DNA of 64,000 bases from SZUA-430 sp964483585 (GTDB taxonomy: Bacteria > Pseudomonadota > Alphaproteobacteria > Micropepsales > Micropepsaceae): positions 186,001 through 250,000 of the forward strand of contig CAZABH010000001.1 in the NCBI GenBank assembly GCA_964483585.1, in the 5' to 3' direction. The notes under the pieces are model-generated. The model ran no database searches. It was not told the DNA's origin and worked only from the letters and a program-made list of their open reading frames with translations. The position numbers and the translations under genes were made by a program. Numbering within the stretch: the stretch's first letter is position 1; each line of letters begins with the position of its first letter. Below, piece by piece: positions 34,641 through 43,009 of this stretch.

Positions 34641-35840
34641 ATGCAGCTAGCCCTGTCGTCGTCGGATATCGCCTTCAGGGACGAGGTCAGACGTTTCCTC
34701 GACGAGCACCTGACACCCGAACTGCGAGAGGCCGGTCGCAAGACAGGCGGCGTCTTCACTGACCCGCCCGCAACCAGCAAGTGGCACAAGGCGCTTTTCG
34801 AAAAAGGTTGGATCGCGCCCGCTTGGCCCAGGGAATATGGCGGCCCGGGGTGGACCGAAATGCAGCGCTACATCTTCGCCTCCGAGTGCGCGTCTGCCCA
34901 CGCGCCCCTGCTCGCACCCTTTGGAACGACAATGTGCGGCCCCGTTCTGATGAAATACGGCACACCCGCGCAGAAGGCCTTCTATTTGCCACGTATCCTT
35001 TCGGGAGAGGACTACTGGTGCCAGGGCTATTCCGAGCCAGGTTCGGGTTCCGACCTCGCCTCGCTTCAGATGAAGGCCGAGCGTGACGGCGACCACTATG
35101 TGCTGAACGGCACCAAGATATGGACGACCCACGCGCATTTTGCCAACCGCATGTTCTGCCTCGTGCGGACATCGAACGCCGGCAAGCCCCAAGAGGGCAT
35201 CACTTTCCTCCTGCTCGAGACGAAGACGCCCGGCTTCACAGTGCGTCCGATCATCACGATCGCCGGCGACCACGAGGTCAATCAGTGTTTCTTCGACAAT
35301 GTCCGCGTGCCCGTTGAAAATCGTGTCGGCGAAGAAGGCCAGGGCTGGACGATCGCCAAATTTCTGCTGGAGTTCGAGCGCGGTGCCGTCTTTGCCGCCG
35401 GACTCAAGGCGAAACTCGCAGCTGTGCGCCGCGCTTCTATGCTCGAGACATCAAATGGTACCGCGCTCGCGGAAGATCTTGCGTTCATGCAAAGGCTGGC
35501 CGCCGTCGAGATCGAGCTCGAGAGCCTGATGATGACCGAGCACCGCGTCATGTCGCGTCTCTCTCAGGGCCAGAACCCGGGGGCGGCCTCCTCGATGATC
35601 AAGGCGCACGGATCCGAGCTGAGCCAGCGCATCACCGAGTTGGGCATCGAGGCCCTCGCTGTCCGCATCGCCGCCCTCGAACCCGAGGCACGCAAGCAGG
35701 GATCGAACCTGGACCCCGTCACGCCGGAACACGGACTTGTATTCATGCCGCAATACTTGAATACGCGCGCGGCGACCATTTACGGCGGCTCCTCCGAGGT
35801 CCAGCGCAACATCATGGCCAAGCTCGTCCTGGGCATGTGA
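34641..35840 (+). CDS. Acyl-CoA dehydrogenase family protein
   Basis: The 399-residue flavoprotein has QGYSEPGSGSDLASLQMKAE (flavin/substrate loop), KIWTTHAHFANRMFCLVRTS, and the C-terminal TIYGGSSEVQRNIMAKLVLG. It has the usual ACAD size and three-domain order. It oxidises an unknown acyl-CoA and passes electrons to ETF. The ATG at 34641 is chosen over 34572, because the family N-terminus (SSSDIAFRDEVRRFLDEHL) begins just after it. It sits between mdh and sucC, where it is not part of the usual TCA cluster. Confidence 0.92.
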   Translation: MQLALSSSDIAFRDEVRRFLDEHLTPELREAGRKTGGVFTDPPATSKWHKALFEKGWIAPAWPREYGGPGWTEMQRYIFASECASAHAPLLAPFGTTMCGPVLMKYGTPAQKAFYLPRILSGEDYWCQGYSEPGSGSDLASLQMKAERDGDHYVLNGTKIWTTHAHFANRMFCLVRTSNAGKPQEGITFLLLETKTPGFTVRPIITIAGDHEVNQCFFDNVRVPVENRVGEEGQGWTIAKFLLEFERGAVFAAGLKAKLAAVRRASMLETSNGTALAEDLAFMQRLAAVEIELESLMMTEHRVMSRLSQGQNPGAASSMIKAHGSELSQRITELGIEALAVRIAALEPEARKQGSNLDPVTPEHGLVFMPQYLNTRAATIYGGSSEVQRNIMAKLVLGM

Positions 35841-36062
35841 TGCGCCGACGGCGCGGGCAAAGGCCTCGTTGATAGAGATGCGATGCATAAATGTGTCGCT
35901 TGCCGGAATTCACGAGCGACCCAAACGTGCGTGCATGAAAATCCGCCGCACGAACGGGCATGCCCACCAGCCGCTCACATTCGGTCCAGATTGCGGTCTC
36001 GTTTTCGCCACATTGCGGGCGCGCCATGAGCCCGTGACTGAAACACGAGGGAGAACCCTGAA
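35841..36062. other. 222-base gap with no recognised gene
   Basis: Short frames exist on both strands (for example 35869-36066 plus, 35812-36027 minus), but neither has recognisable motifs or a good start. The sequence keeps coding-like GC, so a decayed gene is possible. GAGGGAG near the end serves as ribosome site for the next gene. Confidence 0.4.
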
Positions 36063-36437
36063 ATGACGTGGCTCTTGTTCCTTGCCTATCTCGGCTACAC
36101 CGCTTGGCAGAAATACTTCTCGGCCGGCCAGGCCGCTGACCAGTCCTACGTGTTGAACGCCGCCATCGTGCTTTCGATTACGATGGTGGTTCCGTTCTTC
36201 ATTTCCTGGCTGTTCACCCGCGCAACCCTGCTGACCGGACGAACCCCGGCCATTATTCTGGGCTTCGTCTTCTCGATTTCGCTTTCGGTCGCTGGCTATT
36301 GGGTGCTTTGGAAGTTCTTCAGCGGCATTTCCGACATTCGCTTGCCGGTCGAGCAAGCCCTCCAGCTCGGCCTTCTGCCAGGGTTGATCATGGGGTTGAT
36401 CCTTGCGATTGGCAGTTTCCTGACCCGCCGCGCCTGA
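36063..36437 (+). CDS. Small integral membrane protein, unknown
   Basis: The 124-residue protein has about four hydrophobic segments, starting TWLLFLAYLGYTAWQKY and ending LGLLPGLIMGLILAIGSFLT. No family is recognised. A GAGGGAG ribosome site precedes the ATG. A strong rho-independent terminator 31 bases after the stop isolates it from the next gene, so it is probably a short or monocistronic unit in the middle of the TCA cluster. Confidence 0.75.
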   Translation: MTWLLFLAYLGYTAWQKYFSAGQAADQSYVLNAAIVLSITMVVPFFISWLFTRATLLTGRTPAIILGFVFSISLSVAGYWVLWKFFSGISDIRLPVEQALQLGLLPGLIMGLILAIGSFLTRRA

Positions 36438-36467
36438 CGACGATCGGGGCCGCGAGGCAAGACCTGC

Positions 36468-36497
36468 AAAGGGGAGCGCAAGCCTGCTCCCCTTTTT
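36468..36497 (+). terminator. Rho-independent terminator
   Basis: AAAGGGGAGC/GCTCCCCTTT (36468-36477 with 36486-36495) is a perfect 10-bp stem with an 8-base loop, followed by a T5 run (36493-36497). It ends the transcript of the small membrane protein gene. Confidence 0.85.
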
Positions 36498-36592
36498 GCG
36501 TGCCCGCAGAGCCATGCTAGCCTCCTCGCTTGGGGGCAGGGTCAGGGGTTGTGTTCCGGCAGGCCCCACAAGGTCATCAAGGAGCGTTACAC

Positions 36593-37168
36593 ATGGGATC
36601 ATCCCGTTTCCGCCAATTCCTGCTGATGCTGCCTTTTTTCTTGGTCGGAGTTGCCATACCCGTTTTCCTCTACGGGTTCTCTGGCGACGGCCCACCCGAC
36701 ATGACCCCCGAGCGATACTCGCCTGTACCCGCACCAGCCCCGACCCTGCCCAAAGAGGGTGGGGCAGACGAGGCCAGTCGCCAGTTCGCACCCTTCGGCC
36801 AGGAACGGGGATCGGCCCTGGTGGCAGGCGTCAGGTCCCTGTTCGAGAGCCTCGTCGATCGATACGTCTCGCGCGATGTCTCGCCTGCAACGATCAAGCT
36901 GGTGGCCGCCCTGGGGATCTTCGGCCTGTCCTTCGTCACGGTCCGGCTCCTGTTTGCCCTCATCCAGGGCACGGTCGGCAGCGTGATTGCATTTCTGATC
37001 CATAAAGCCGCCGCCCCAATGTTCATGGGGTTTTTGGCAGTGGGATCGACATGGGGAATTCACCAGACAATCGCCGACGAGTTTGGAATGAACTGGGCTG
37101 CGACAACGGTGACGCTCACTGCCGCGATAGCAACACTCTTTGCCCTCGCAGGTGTAAGGATTCGCTGA
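36593..37168 (+). CDS. Membrane protein, unknown
   Basis: The 191-residue protein has an N-terminal membrane helix (FLLMLPFFLVGVAIPVFLYG), then a Pro-rich linker of about 70 residues (MTPERYSPVPAPAPTLPKEG). Three C-terminal hydrophobic segments follow, including LVAALGIFGLSFVTVRLLFA and TVTLTAAIATLFALAG. No family is recognised. The ATG at 36593 has an excellent AAGGAG site eight bases upstream, which decides it against the in-frame start at 36530. It lies just before the sucC promoter region. Confidence 0.78.
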   Translation: MGSSRFRQFLLMLPFFLVGVAIPVFLYGFSGDGPPDMTPERYSPVPAPAPTLPKEGGADEASRQFAPFGQERGSALVAGVRSLFESLVDRYVSRDVSPATIKLVAALGIFGLSFVTVRLLFALIQGTVGSVIAFLIHKAAAPMFMGFLAVGSTWGIHQTIADEFGMNWAATTVTLTAAIATLFALAGVRIR

Positions 37169-37202
37169 CAAATTGAAACGGGACTCACCGTTCCCGTTGC
37201 GT

Positions 37203-37241
37203 ACGAAAAGGGGCGCGGCTATATCAGGCGTCCCTTTTCGT
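37203..37241 (+). terminator. Hairpin terminator overlapping a possible sucC promoter
   Basis: ACGAAAAGGG/CCCTTTTCGT (37203-37212 with 37232-37241) is a 10-bp stem followed by TTGG, plausible as a terminator on either strand. The same DNA contains TTGCGT (37197-37202), a 17-base gap and TATATC (37220-37225), a possible promoter for sucC. A 7-bp inverted repeat AACGGGA/TCCCGTT overlaps the -35 side. Confidence 0.5.
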
Positions 37242-37326
37242 TTGGCTGCTCTGTCGTGCAGTCAATCCCTCTCAAACGGTGCGTTGGCAATCAGGGGCAA
37301 GCACCGGGTCATGCGCTAGGTCGGAT

Positions 37327-38496
37327 ATGAATATTCACGAATATCAAGCGAAATCTGTCCTCAAGGAATTTGGCGTGCCGGTTCCTCGGGGCGTGCCCGC
37401 GTTCACGGTCGACGAGGCCGTGAAGGCTGCCAATGACCTTGGTGGCCCGGTGTGGGTGGTCAAGTCTCAGATCCACGCAGGCGGTCGCGGCAAGGGCGGC
37501 GGCGTCAAGGTGGTGAAGTCGGTCGATTCCGTGAAATCCGAGGCGACGCGTATGCTTGGCATGACGCTCGTCACGCACCAGACCGGCCCGCAGGGACGCG
37601 TCGTACGCCGCCTCTATGTCGAGGAAGGTTCGCCGATCGCGAAGGAATTCTATCTCTCGCTCCTCGTGGACCGGGACACCTCGCGCATCGCATTTATTGC
37701 CTCCACCGAAGGCGGCATGGACATCGAAGAGGTGGCCCACAACACCCCCGAGAAGATCCTGACGATCCATGTCGATCCCGCCGCCGGCGTGCAGCCCTTC
37801 CATGGCCGCCGCATTGCCAAGGCGCTCGGGGTCACCGGTGATACGTCCAAGCAAGTTGGCGCCCTGGTCGAGAAGCTCTACAAGGCCTTCGTCGCCAAGG
37901 ACATGAGCTTGCTCGAAATCAATCCGCTTGTTGTCACCGACAAGGGCGACGTCGTCTGCCTCGACGCCAAGATCAACTTCGATGACAACGCGCTCTATCG
38001 CCACAAGGACATCCAGGAGCTGCACGATCCCTTCGAGCAGGACCCGGCCGAACTTGAAGCTGCCAAGTACGACCTGAACTTCATCAAGCTCGATGGCTCG
38101 ATTGGCTGCCTCGTCAATGGCGCAGGTCTTGCCATGGCAACGATGGACATCATCAAGCTCTACGGCTCATCGCCAGCGAACTTCCTCGACGTTGGCGGCG
38201 GCGCCAACAAGGAGAAAGTCACGGCCGCCTTCAAGATCCTGCTCAAGGATCCGGAAGTGAAGGGCATCCTGGTCAATATCTTCGGCGGCATCATGCGCTG
38301 CGACATCATCGCGGAAGGCATCATCGCCGCGGCGAAGGAAGTCAGCCTCTCCGTGCCGCTTGTCGCGCGCCTGTCGGGCACGAATGCCGACCTTGGCAAA
38401 AAGATCCTGGCGGAATCGGGGCTGAACCTGATCCCGGCCGACGATCTGGCCGACGCCGCTTCGAAGATCGTCGCGGCCATCAAGCTCGGCAAATAG
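37327..38496 (+). CDS. sucC: Succinyl-CoA synthetase beta subunit (ADP-forming type)
   Basis: The 389-residue ATP-grasp subunit has MNIHEYQAKSVLKEFGVPVP, VVKSQIHAGGRGKGGGVKVV, LEINPLVVTDKGDVVCLDAK, and GSIGCLVNGAGLAMATMD with the C-terminal CoA-ligase-type domain. It makes succinate and ATP (or GTP) from succinyl-CoA with SucD. The frame extends to 37279, but the family N-terminus begins at the ATG at 37327. An exported protein gene separates it from sucD. Confidence 0.97.
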   Translation: MNIHEYQAKSVLKEFGVPVPRGVPAFTVDEAVKAANDLGGPVWVVKSQIHAGGRGKGGGVKVVKSVDSVKSEATRMLGMTLVTHQTGPQGRVVRRLYVEEGSPIAKEFYLSLLVDRDTSRIAFIASTEGGMDIEEVAHNTPEKILTIHVDPAAGVQPFHGRRIAKALGVTGDTSKQVGALVEKLYKAFVAKDMSLLEINPLVVTDKGDVVCLDAKINFDDNALYRHKDIQELHDPFEQDPAELEAAKYDLNFIKLDGSIGCLVNGAGLAMATMDIIKLYGSSPANFLDVGGGANKEKVTAAFKILLKDPEVKGILVNIFGGIMRCDIIAEGIIAAAKEVSLSVPLVARLSGTNADLGKKILAESGLNLIPADDLADAASKIVAAIKLGK

Positions 38497-38535
38497 GGTG
38501 CTGTTCCGACAGTAGGAAACAAGGAGAGGGCGCCG

Positions 38536-39054
38536 ATGCGCAAGACCACAAGCCTGGCCCTGGCCGCCAGCATCCTGTCTGTGCAGGCCGCTGTGGCCGC
38601 GCCCTTCGACGCATACCGCTCGGCCTGCCTCGACACGGGTGTTGATGTCGCGCGCATTCGTGAGGCTTCAAGCGGCTGGTCTCAGCTCACTGAGGTCGAG
38701 CGCGAGGTGCTTGCCCCCGGCAACGGCAGATCTGTCGAAGGCTGGGTTATTGAGCGTAATGGCGCGCGTCATCTGGTCAGTGTCTCGTCGCGCCCGGCGG
38801 GTGCGATGGCCGGAGAACGTGCATCGTCCATAATCGTCACGTGCAGCGTTCTGGCACCCAGGACCGACGAGGCCGCTGCGCTGCGCGCCTACTCCGACTT
38901 CCTGAAGCGTCAGCCATCATCAACTGATCGCTTCGAAGGCATGTCGACCTACACCTGGTCCGTTCAGGACAAAGGGTCCATGACACTGCATTACCTCGTG
39001 TCAGGCGGCACCCTTCCGGGCATCTCATTCTCCGTAAGTTCAATCCGAAACTAG
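38536..39054 (+). CDS. Small exported protein inserted between sucC and sucD
   Basis: The 172-residue product has a signal peptide (MRKTTSLALAASILSVQAAV...AA) and a mature domain of about 150 residues with just two Cys, in RSACLDTG and VTCSVLA, which could form a disulfide. I do not recognise a family. It has an AAGGAGAGG ribosome site, begins 39 bases after sucC and ends 15 bases before sucD, so it should be co-transcribed with the TCA genes. The link to succinyl-CoA synthetase is positional only. Confidence 0.8.
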   Translation: MRKTTSLALAASILSVQAAVAAPFDAYRSACLDTGVDVARIREASSGWSQLTEVEREVLAPGNGRSVEGWVIERNGARHLVSVSSRPAGAMAGERASSIIVTCSVLAPRTDEAAALRAYSDFLKRQPSSTDRFEGMSTYTWSVQDKGSMTLHYLVSGGTLPGISFSVSSIRN

Positions 39055-39069
39055 AAAGACGCATGTGTC

Positions 39070-39948
39070 ATGGCCGTTCTCGTCGACAAGAACACTAAGG
39101 TGATTTGCCAAGGCTTCACTGGCAATCAGGGCACCTTCCACTCCGAGCAGGCTATTGCCTATGGCACGCGAATGGTCGGCGGCGTATCGCCGGGCAAGGG
39201 CGGCTCGACCCACCTCAACCTGCCGGTGTTCGACACCGTCGCCGAAGCCGTCGAGAAGACCGGCGCCAACGCTTCCGCCATCTACGTGCCGCCTCCGTTT
39301 GCGGCTGATGCGATTCTCGAGGCGATCGACGCCGGCGTGGAACTGGCCGTCTGCATCACCGAAGGCATCCCGGTCATGGACATGATCCGCGTCAAGCGCG
39401 CGCTCCAGGGATCGAAGACGCGCCTGGTTGGCCCGAATTGCCCGGGCGTTATCACACCGGGCGAGTGCAAGATCGGCATCATGCCGGGTCACATCCACAA
39501 GCGTGGCTCGGTTGGCATCGTTTCACGCTCCGGCACGCTGACCTACGAGGCCGTCGCCCAGACAACAGCCGTGGGCCTCGGCCAGTCGACCTGCGTAGGT
39601 ATCGGTGGCGACCCGGTGAACGGAACCAACTTCATCGACGTCCTCGAGATGTACCTCGCCGACCCCGAGACCAAGTCGATCATCATGATCGGTGAGATTG
39701 GTGGCTCAGCTGAAGAAGACGCCGCCGAATTCCTGAAGCACGCCAAGGTCAAGAAGCCGGTTGTTGGCTTCATCGCCGGTGTCACGGCACCGCCGGGCCG
39801 CCGCATGGGACACGCTGGCGCAATCGTCTCGGGCGGCAAGGGCACGGCCGAAGGCAAGATGGACGCGATGCGCGCAGCCGGCATCACGGTTGCCGACTCG
39901 CCTGCAGCCCTCGGAACAACACTCATGAAGGTGCTCAAAGGCAACTAG
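39070..39948 (+). CDS. sucD: Succinyl-CoA synthetase alpha subunit
   Basis: The 292-residue subunit has the CoA-binding NTKVICQGFTGNQGTFHSEQ, PNCPGVITPGECKIGIMPGH and the phosphorylated His region GHAGAIVSGGKGTAEGKMDA. It transfers phosphate via that His in the SucCD complex. sucA follows after 58 bases. Confidence 0.97.
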   Translation: MAVLVDKNTKVICQGFTGNQGTFHSEQAIAYGTRMVGGVSPGKGGSTHLNLPVFDTVAEAVEKTGANASAIYVPPPFAADAILEAIDAGVELAVCITEGIPVMDMIRVKRALQGSKTRLVGPNCPGVITPGECKIGIMPGHIHKRGSVGIVSRSGTLTYEAVAQTTAVGLGQSTCVGIGGDPVNGTNFIDVLEMYLADPETKSIIMIGEIGGSAEEDAAEFLKHAKVKKPVVGFIAGVTAPPGRRMGHAGAIVSGGKGTAEGKMDAMRAAGITVADSPAALGTTLMKVLKGN

Positions 39949-40006
39949 GCCTTTGCATTCAAGGCCGACCCCCGCAGGCGGCACGACCGACAACAAGAGA
40001 CCCAAG

Positions 40007-42991
40007 ATGGCATCGCCGCAAACAAGGGACGCAGGCTCGAACGCAGCGCTGGAGCAGACGTCCTTTCTCTACGGGGCCAACGCCCCCTTCATCGAGGCTC
40101 AACTCGAGCGCTATCTCGCAGACCCTTCATCCGTTGACGAAAGCTGGAGGAACTTCTTTGCCTCCATCGCGCCGGCAGACCTCAGCGTGCACCGCGCTTC
40201 CTGGGGGCGCGCCGACTGGCCGGAGGCCACAGACGATCTCACCCGCGCCCTGACCGGCGCACCCGCAGCCCCGAAGGCGGACGCCAGGCCAGGCAAGGCC
40301 CCGGTAAAAGATGCATCAGTCAAGGAACTTCAGCAGAAGATCGCGGCGGCGGCCCCCACGCTGACATCTGATGAAGTGCGCCGCGCCGTCGTCGACACCG
40401 TGCGCGCGATCCAGATGATCCGCGCCTATCGGGTGCGTGGAACGCTCGAAGCTGACCTCGATCCCCTCAGGCTCACGCCGCCCGCAAGCCACCCGGAACT
40501 CGACCCCGCAAGCTACGGCTTTGGCCCTGACGATCTCGATCGGCCCATCTTCATCGACGGCATGCTGGGTCTCGAAACCGCAACCGTGCGCCAGATGCTG
40601 GAGATCTTGCGCCGCACCTATTGCGGCCGCATCGGCATCCAGTTCATGCACATCTCGGATCCCGAACAGAAGGCCTGGCTCCAGCAGCGCATGGAAGGGG
40701 CCGACAAGGAGTATCAGTTCACGCCCGAGGGCAAGAAAGCCATCCTCAACAAGCTGATAGAAGCCGAGGGTTTCGAACGCTTCTGCGCCGTGAAGTTTGT
40801 GGGCACGAAGCGCTTTGGCCTCGACGGCGGCGAAGCCCTGATCCCCGCGCTCGAGCAGATCATCAAGGTTGGCGGCAAGCTCGGCGCCCGCGAGATCTCG
40901 TTCGGCATGCCGCACCGCGGTCGCCTGAACGTGCTCTGCAACGTGATGTCGAAGCCCTATAGGGCCGTGTTCCACGAGTTCCAGGGCGGTTCATCAAGCC
41001 CCGAGGACGTCGGCGGCTCCGGCGACGTGAAGTACCACCTGGGTGCTTCCTCCGACCGCGAGTTCGACGGCAACAAGGTGCACCTGTCGCTCGCCGCAAA
41101 TCCATCCCATCTCGAGGCCGTCAACCCGGTGGTCCTCGGCAAGGTGCGCGCCAAGCAGCACCAGAACAAGGACAAGGTCGATCGCACAAGCGTGATCCCT
41201 GTACTGCTCCACGGCGACGCCGCCTTCGCAGGGCAGGGCGTGGTGGCCGAGTGCTTCGCCATGTCGGGAACCAAGGGGTTCCGTACCGGCGGCACGATCC
41301 ATCTCGTCGTGAACAACCAGATCGGCTTCACGACCTCGCCGATCCATTCGCGCTCCTCGCCATACCCCTCTGACGTCGCCCTGATGGTCGAGGCCCCCAT
41401 CTTCCACGTGAATGGCGATGACCCGGAGGCCGTTGTCTATTGTGCGCGCGTGGCCACGGAATTCCGCCAACGCTTCCACAAGGACGTCGTTGTTGACATT
41501 TTCTGCTATCGCCGCTTCGGCCACAACGAAACCGACGAACCGGCATTCACCCAGCCGCTGATGTACCGCCAGATCAAGGCGCACCCCTCGACGCTGACAC
41601 TCTATAGCCGCCGCCTCATCGAGGAAGGCTCGGTGTCGATGGATGAATACGAAGCCATGAGGCAGGCCTTCGAGAAGCGCCTCAACGAGGCCTTCGAGGG
41701 CGCAGCCTCGTTCAAGCCCAATCGCGCCGATTGGCTGGATGGCGCCTGGGCTGGCATGAGCCCTGCCGAAGGCGACGAGCGACGCGGCAACACGGCCGTC
41801 TCGATCGACAGGCTGAAGCGAGTGGGCGCAGCCCTGACCACCGTTCCAACAACCTTCAACGCCCACAAAACAGTCCAGCGCCTGCTGCAGCAGAAGGCGC
41901 AGATGTTCGAGACCGGTGAAGGCCTCGACTGGGCAACAGCCGAGGCTCTCGCCTTTGGCACGTTGCTCGACGAGGGCTATCACGTACGCCTCGAGGGCCA
42001 GGACGCAGGCCGCGGCACTTTCAGCCAGCGCCACGCCGCGCTTGTCGACCAGTCAACCGAGGAACGCTATCACCCGCTCCAGAATGTGCGCGAAGGTCAG
42101 GGTGAATTCGAAGTCATCGATTCGCTCTTGTCGGAAGAGGCCGCACTCGGCTTCGAGTACGGCTATGCCCTCGCGGAACCAAAGGCGCTCGTCATCTGGG
42201 AGGCCCAGTTCGGCGACTTCGCCAACGGCGCCCAGGCTGTCATCGACCAGTTCATCACCTCGGGCGAACGCAAGTGGCTGCGCATGAACGGGCTCGTCAT
42301 GTTGCTGCCGCACGGATACGAAGGGCAAGGCCCGGAACATTCCTCAGCCCGCCTCGAGCGATTCCTGCAGCTCTGCGCCGAAGACAACGTCCAGGTCGGC
42401 AACGTCTCGACGCCCGCAAACTACTTCCACGTGCTGCGCCGCCAGATCCACCGGAACTTCCGCAAGCCCTTGATCCTGATGACGCCGAAGTCACTGCTGC
42501 GCCACAAGCGCTGCGTCTCGACGCTGGCAGACCTGGGGCCCGGCACCTCTTTCCACCGCATCCTTCACGATGACGCGCAGACGCTGCCCGGCTCAACGGT
42601 TGCACTGAAGGAGGATGCGAAGATCCGCCGCGTGATCATGTGCTCGGGGAAGGTTTACTACGACCTTCTGGAAGAACGTGAAAAACGGGGCATCGATGAT
42701 GTTTACCTTTTGCGCATCGAGCAGTTCTATCCGTTCCCGGCCCGCTCACTCGTCACCGAGCTCACGCGCTTCAGGAACGCCGACATGGTCTGGGCCCAGG
42801 AAGAGCCAAAGAACATGGGCGCATGGAGCTTCATCGAACCGAACATCGAATGGGTGCTCGGGCGTGTCGGCACCAAGGCCTCACGTGCCCGCTATGTTGG
42901 ACGTCCCGCGGCTGCGTCCCCCGCCGCAGGACAGATGAGCCGTCACCAGGCAGAGCTGAAGGCCCTGCTCGATGATGCCTTTTCCCTCTGA
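40007..42991 (+). CDS. sucA: 2-oxoglutarate dehydrogenase E1 component
   Basis: The 994-residue thiamine-diphosphate enzyme has the family N-terminus SFLYGANAPFIEAQLERYLA and VDESWRNFF, then EISFGMPHRGRLNVLCNVMS, and HGDAAFAGQGVVAECFAMSG followed by a VVNNQIGFTT segment that completes the ThDP/Mg site. The transketolase-like C-terminal half contains LLPHGYEGQGPEHSSARLER. It decarboxylates 2-oxoglutarate and succinylates the lipoyl group of SucB. A TTG start at 39953 is in frame but unlikely. Confidence 0.97.
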   Translation: MASPQTRDAGSNAALEQTSFLYGANAPFIEAQLERYLADPSSVDESWRNFFASIAPADLSVHRASWGRADWPEATDDLTRALTGAPAAPKADARPGKAPVKDASVKELQQKIAAAAPTLTSDEVRRAVVDTVRAIQMIRAYRVRGTLEADLDPLRLTPPASHPELDPASYGFGPDDLDRPIFIDGMLGLETATVRQMLEILRRTYCGRIGIQFMHISDPEQKAWLQQRMEGADKEYQFTPEGKKAILNKLIEAEGFERFCAVKFVGTKRFGLDGGEALIPALEQIIKVGGKLGAREISFGMPHRGRLNVLCNVMSKPYRAVFHEFQGGSSSPEDVGGSGDVKYHLGASSDREFDGNKVHLSLAANPSHLEAVNPVVLGKVRAKQHQNKDKVDRTSVIPVLLHGDAAFAGQGVVAECFAMSGTKGFRTGGTIHLVVNNQIGFTTSPIHSRSSPYPSDVALMVEAPIFHVNGDDPEAVVYCARVATEFRQRFHKDVVVDIFCYRRFGHNETDEPAFTQPLMYRQIKAHPSTLTLYSRRLIEEGSVSMDEYEAMRQAFEKRLNEAFEGAASFKPNRADWLDGAWAGMSPAEGDERRGNTAVSIDRLKRVGAALTTVPTTFNAHKTVQRLLQQKAQMFETGEGLDWATAEALAFGTLLDEGYHVRLEGQDAGRGTFSQRHAALVDQSTEERYHPLQNVREGQGEFEVIDSLLSEEAALGFEYGYALAEPKALVIWEAQFGDFANGAQAVIDQFITSGERKWLRMNGLVMLLPHGYEGQGPEHSSARLERFLQLCAEDNVQVGNVSTPANYFHVLRRQIHRNFRKPLILMTPKSLLRHKRCVSTLADLGPGTSFHRILHDDAQTLPGSTVALKEDAKIRRVIMCSGKVYYDLLEEREKRGIDDVYLLRIEQFYPFPARSLVTELTRFRNADMVWAQEEPKNMGAWSFIEPNIEWVLGRVGTKASRARYVGRPAAASPAAGQMSRHQAELKALLDDAFSL

Positions 42992-43009
42992 GATCACGAG
43001 AACAGGAAC

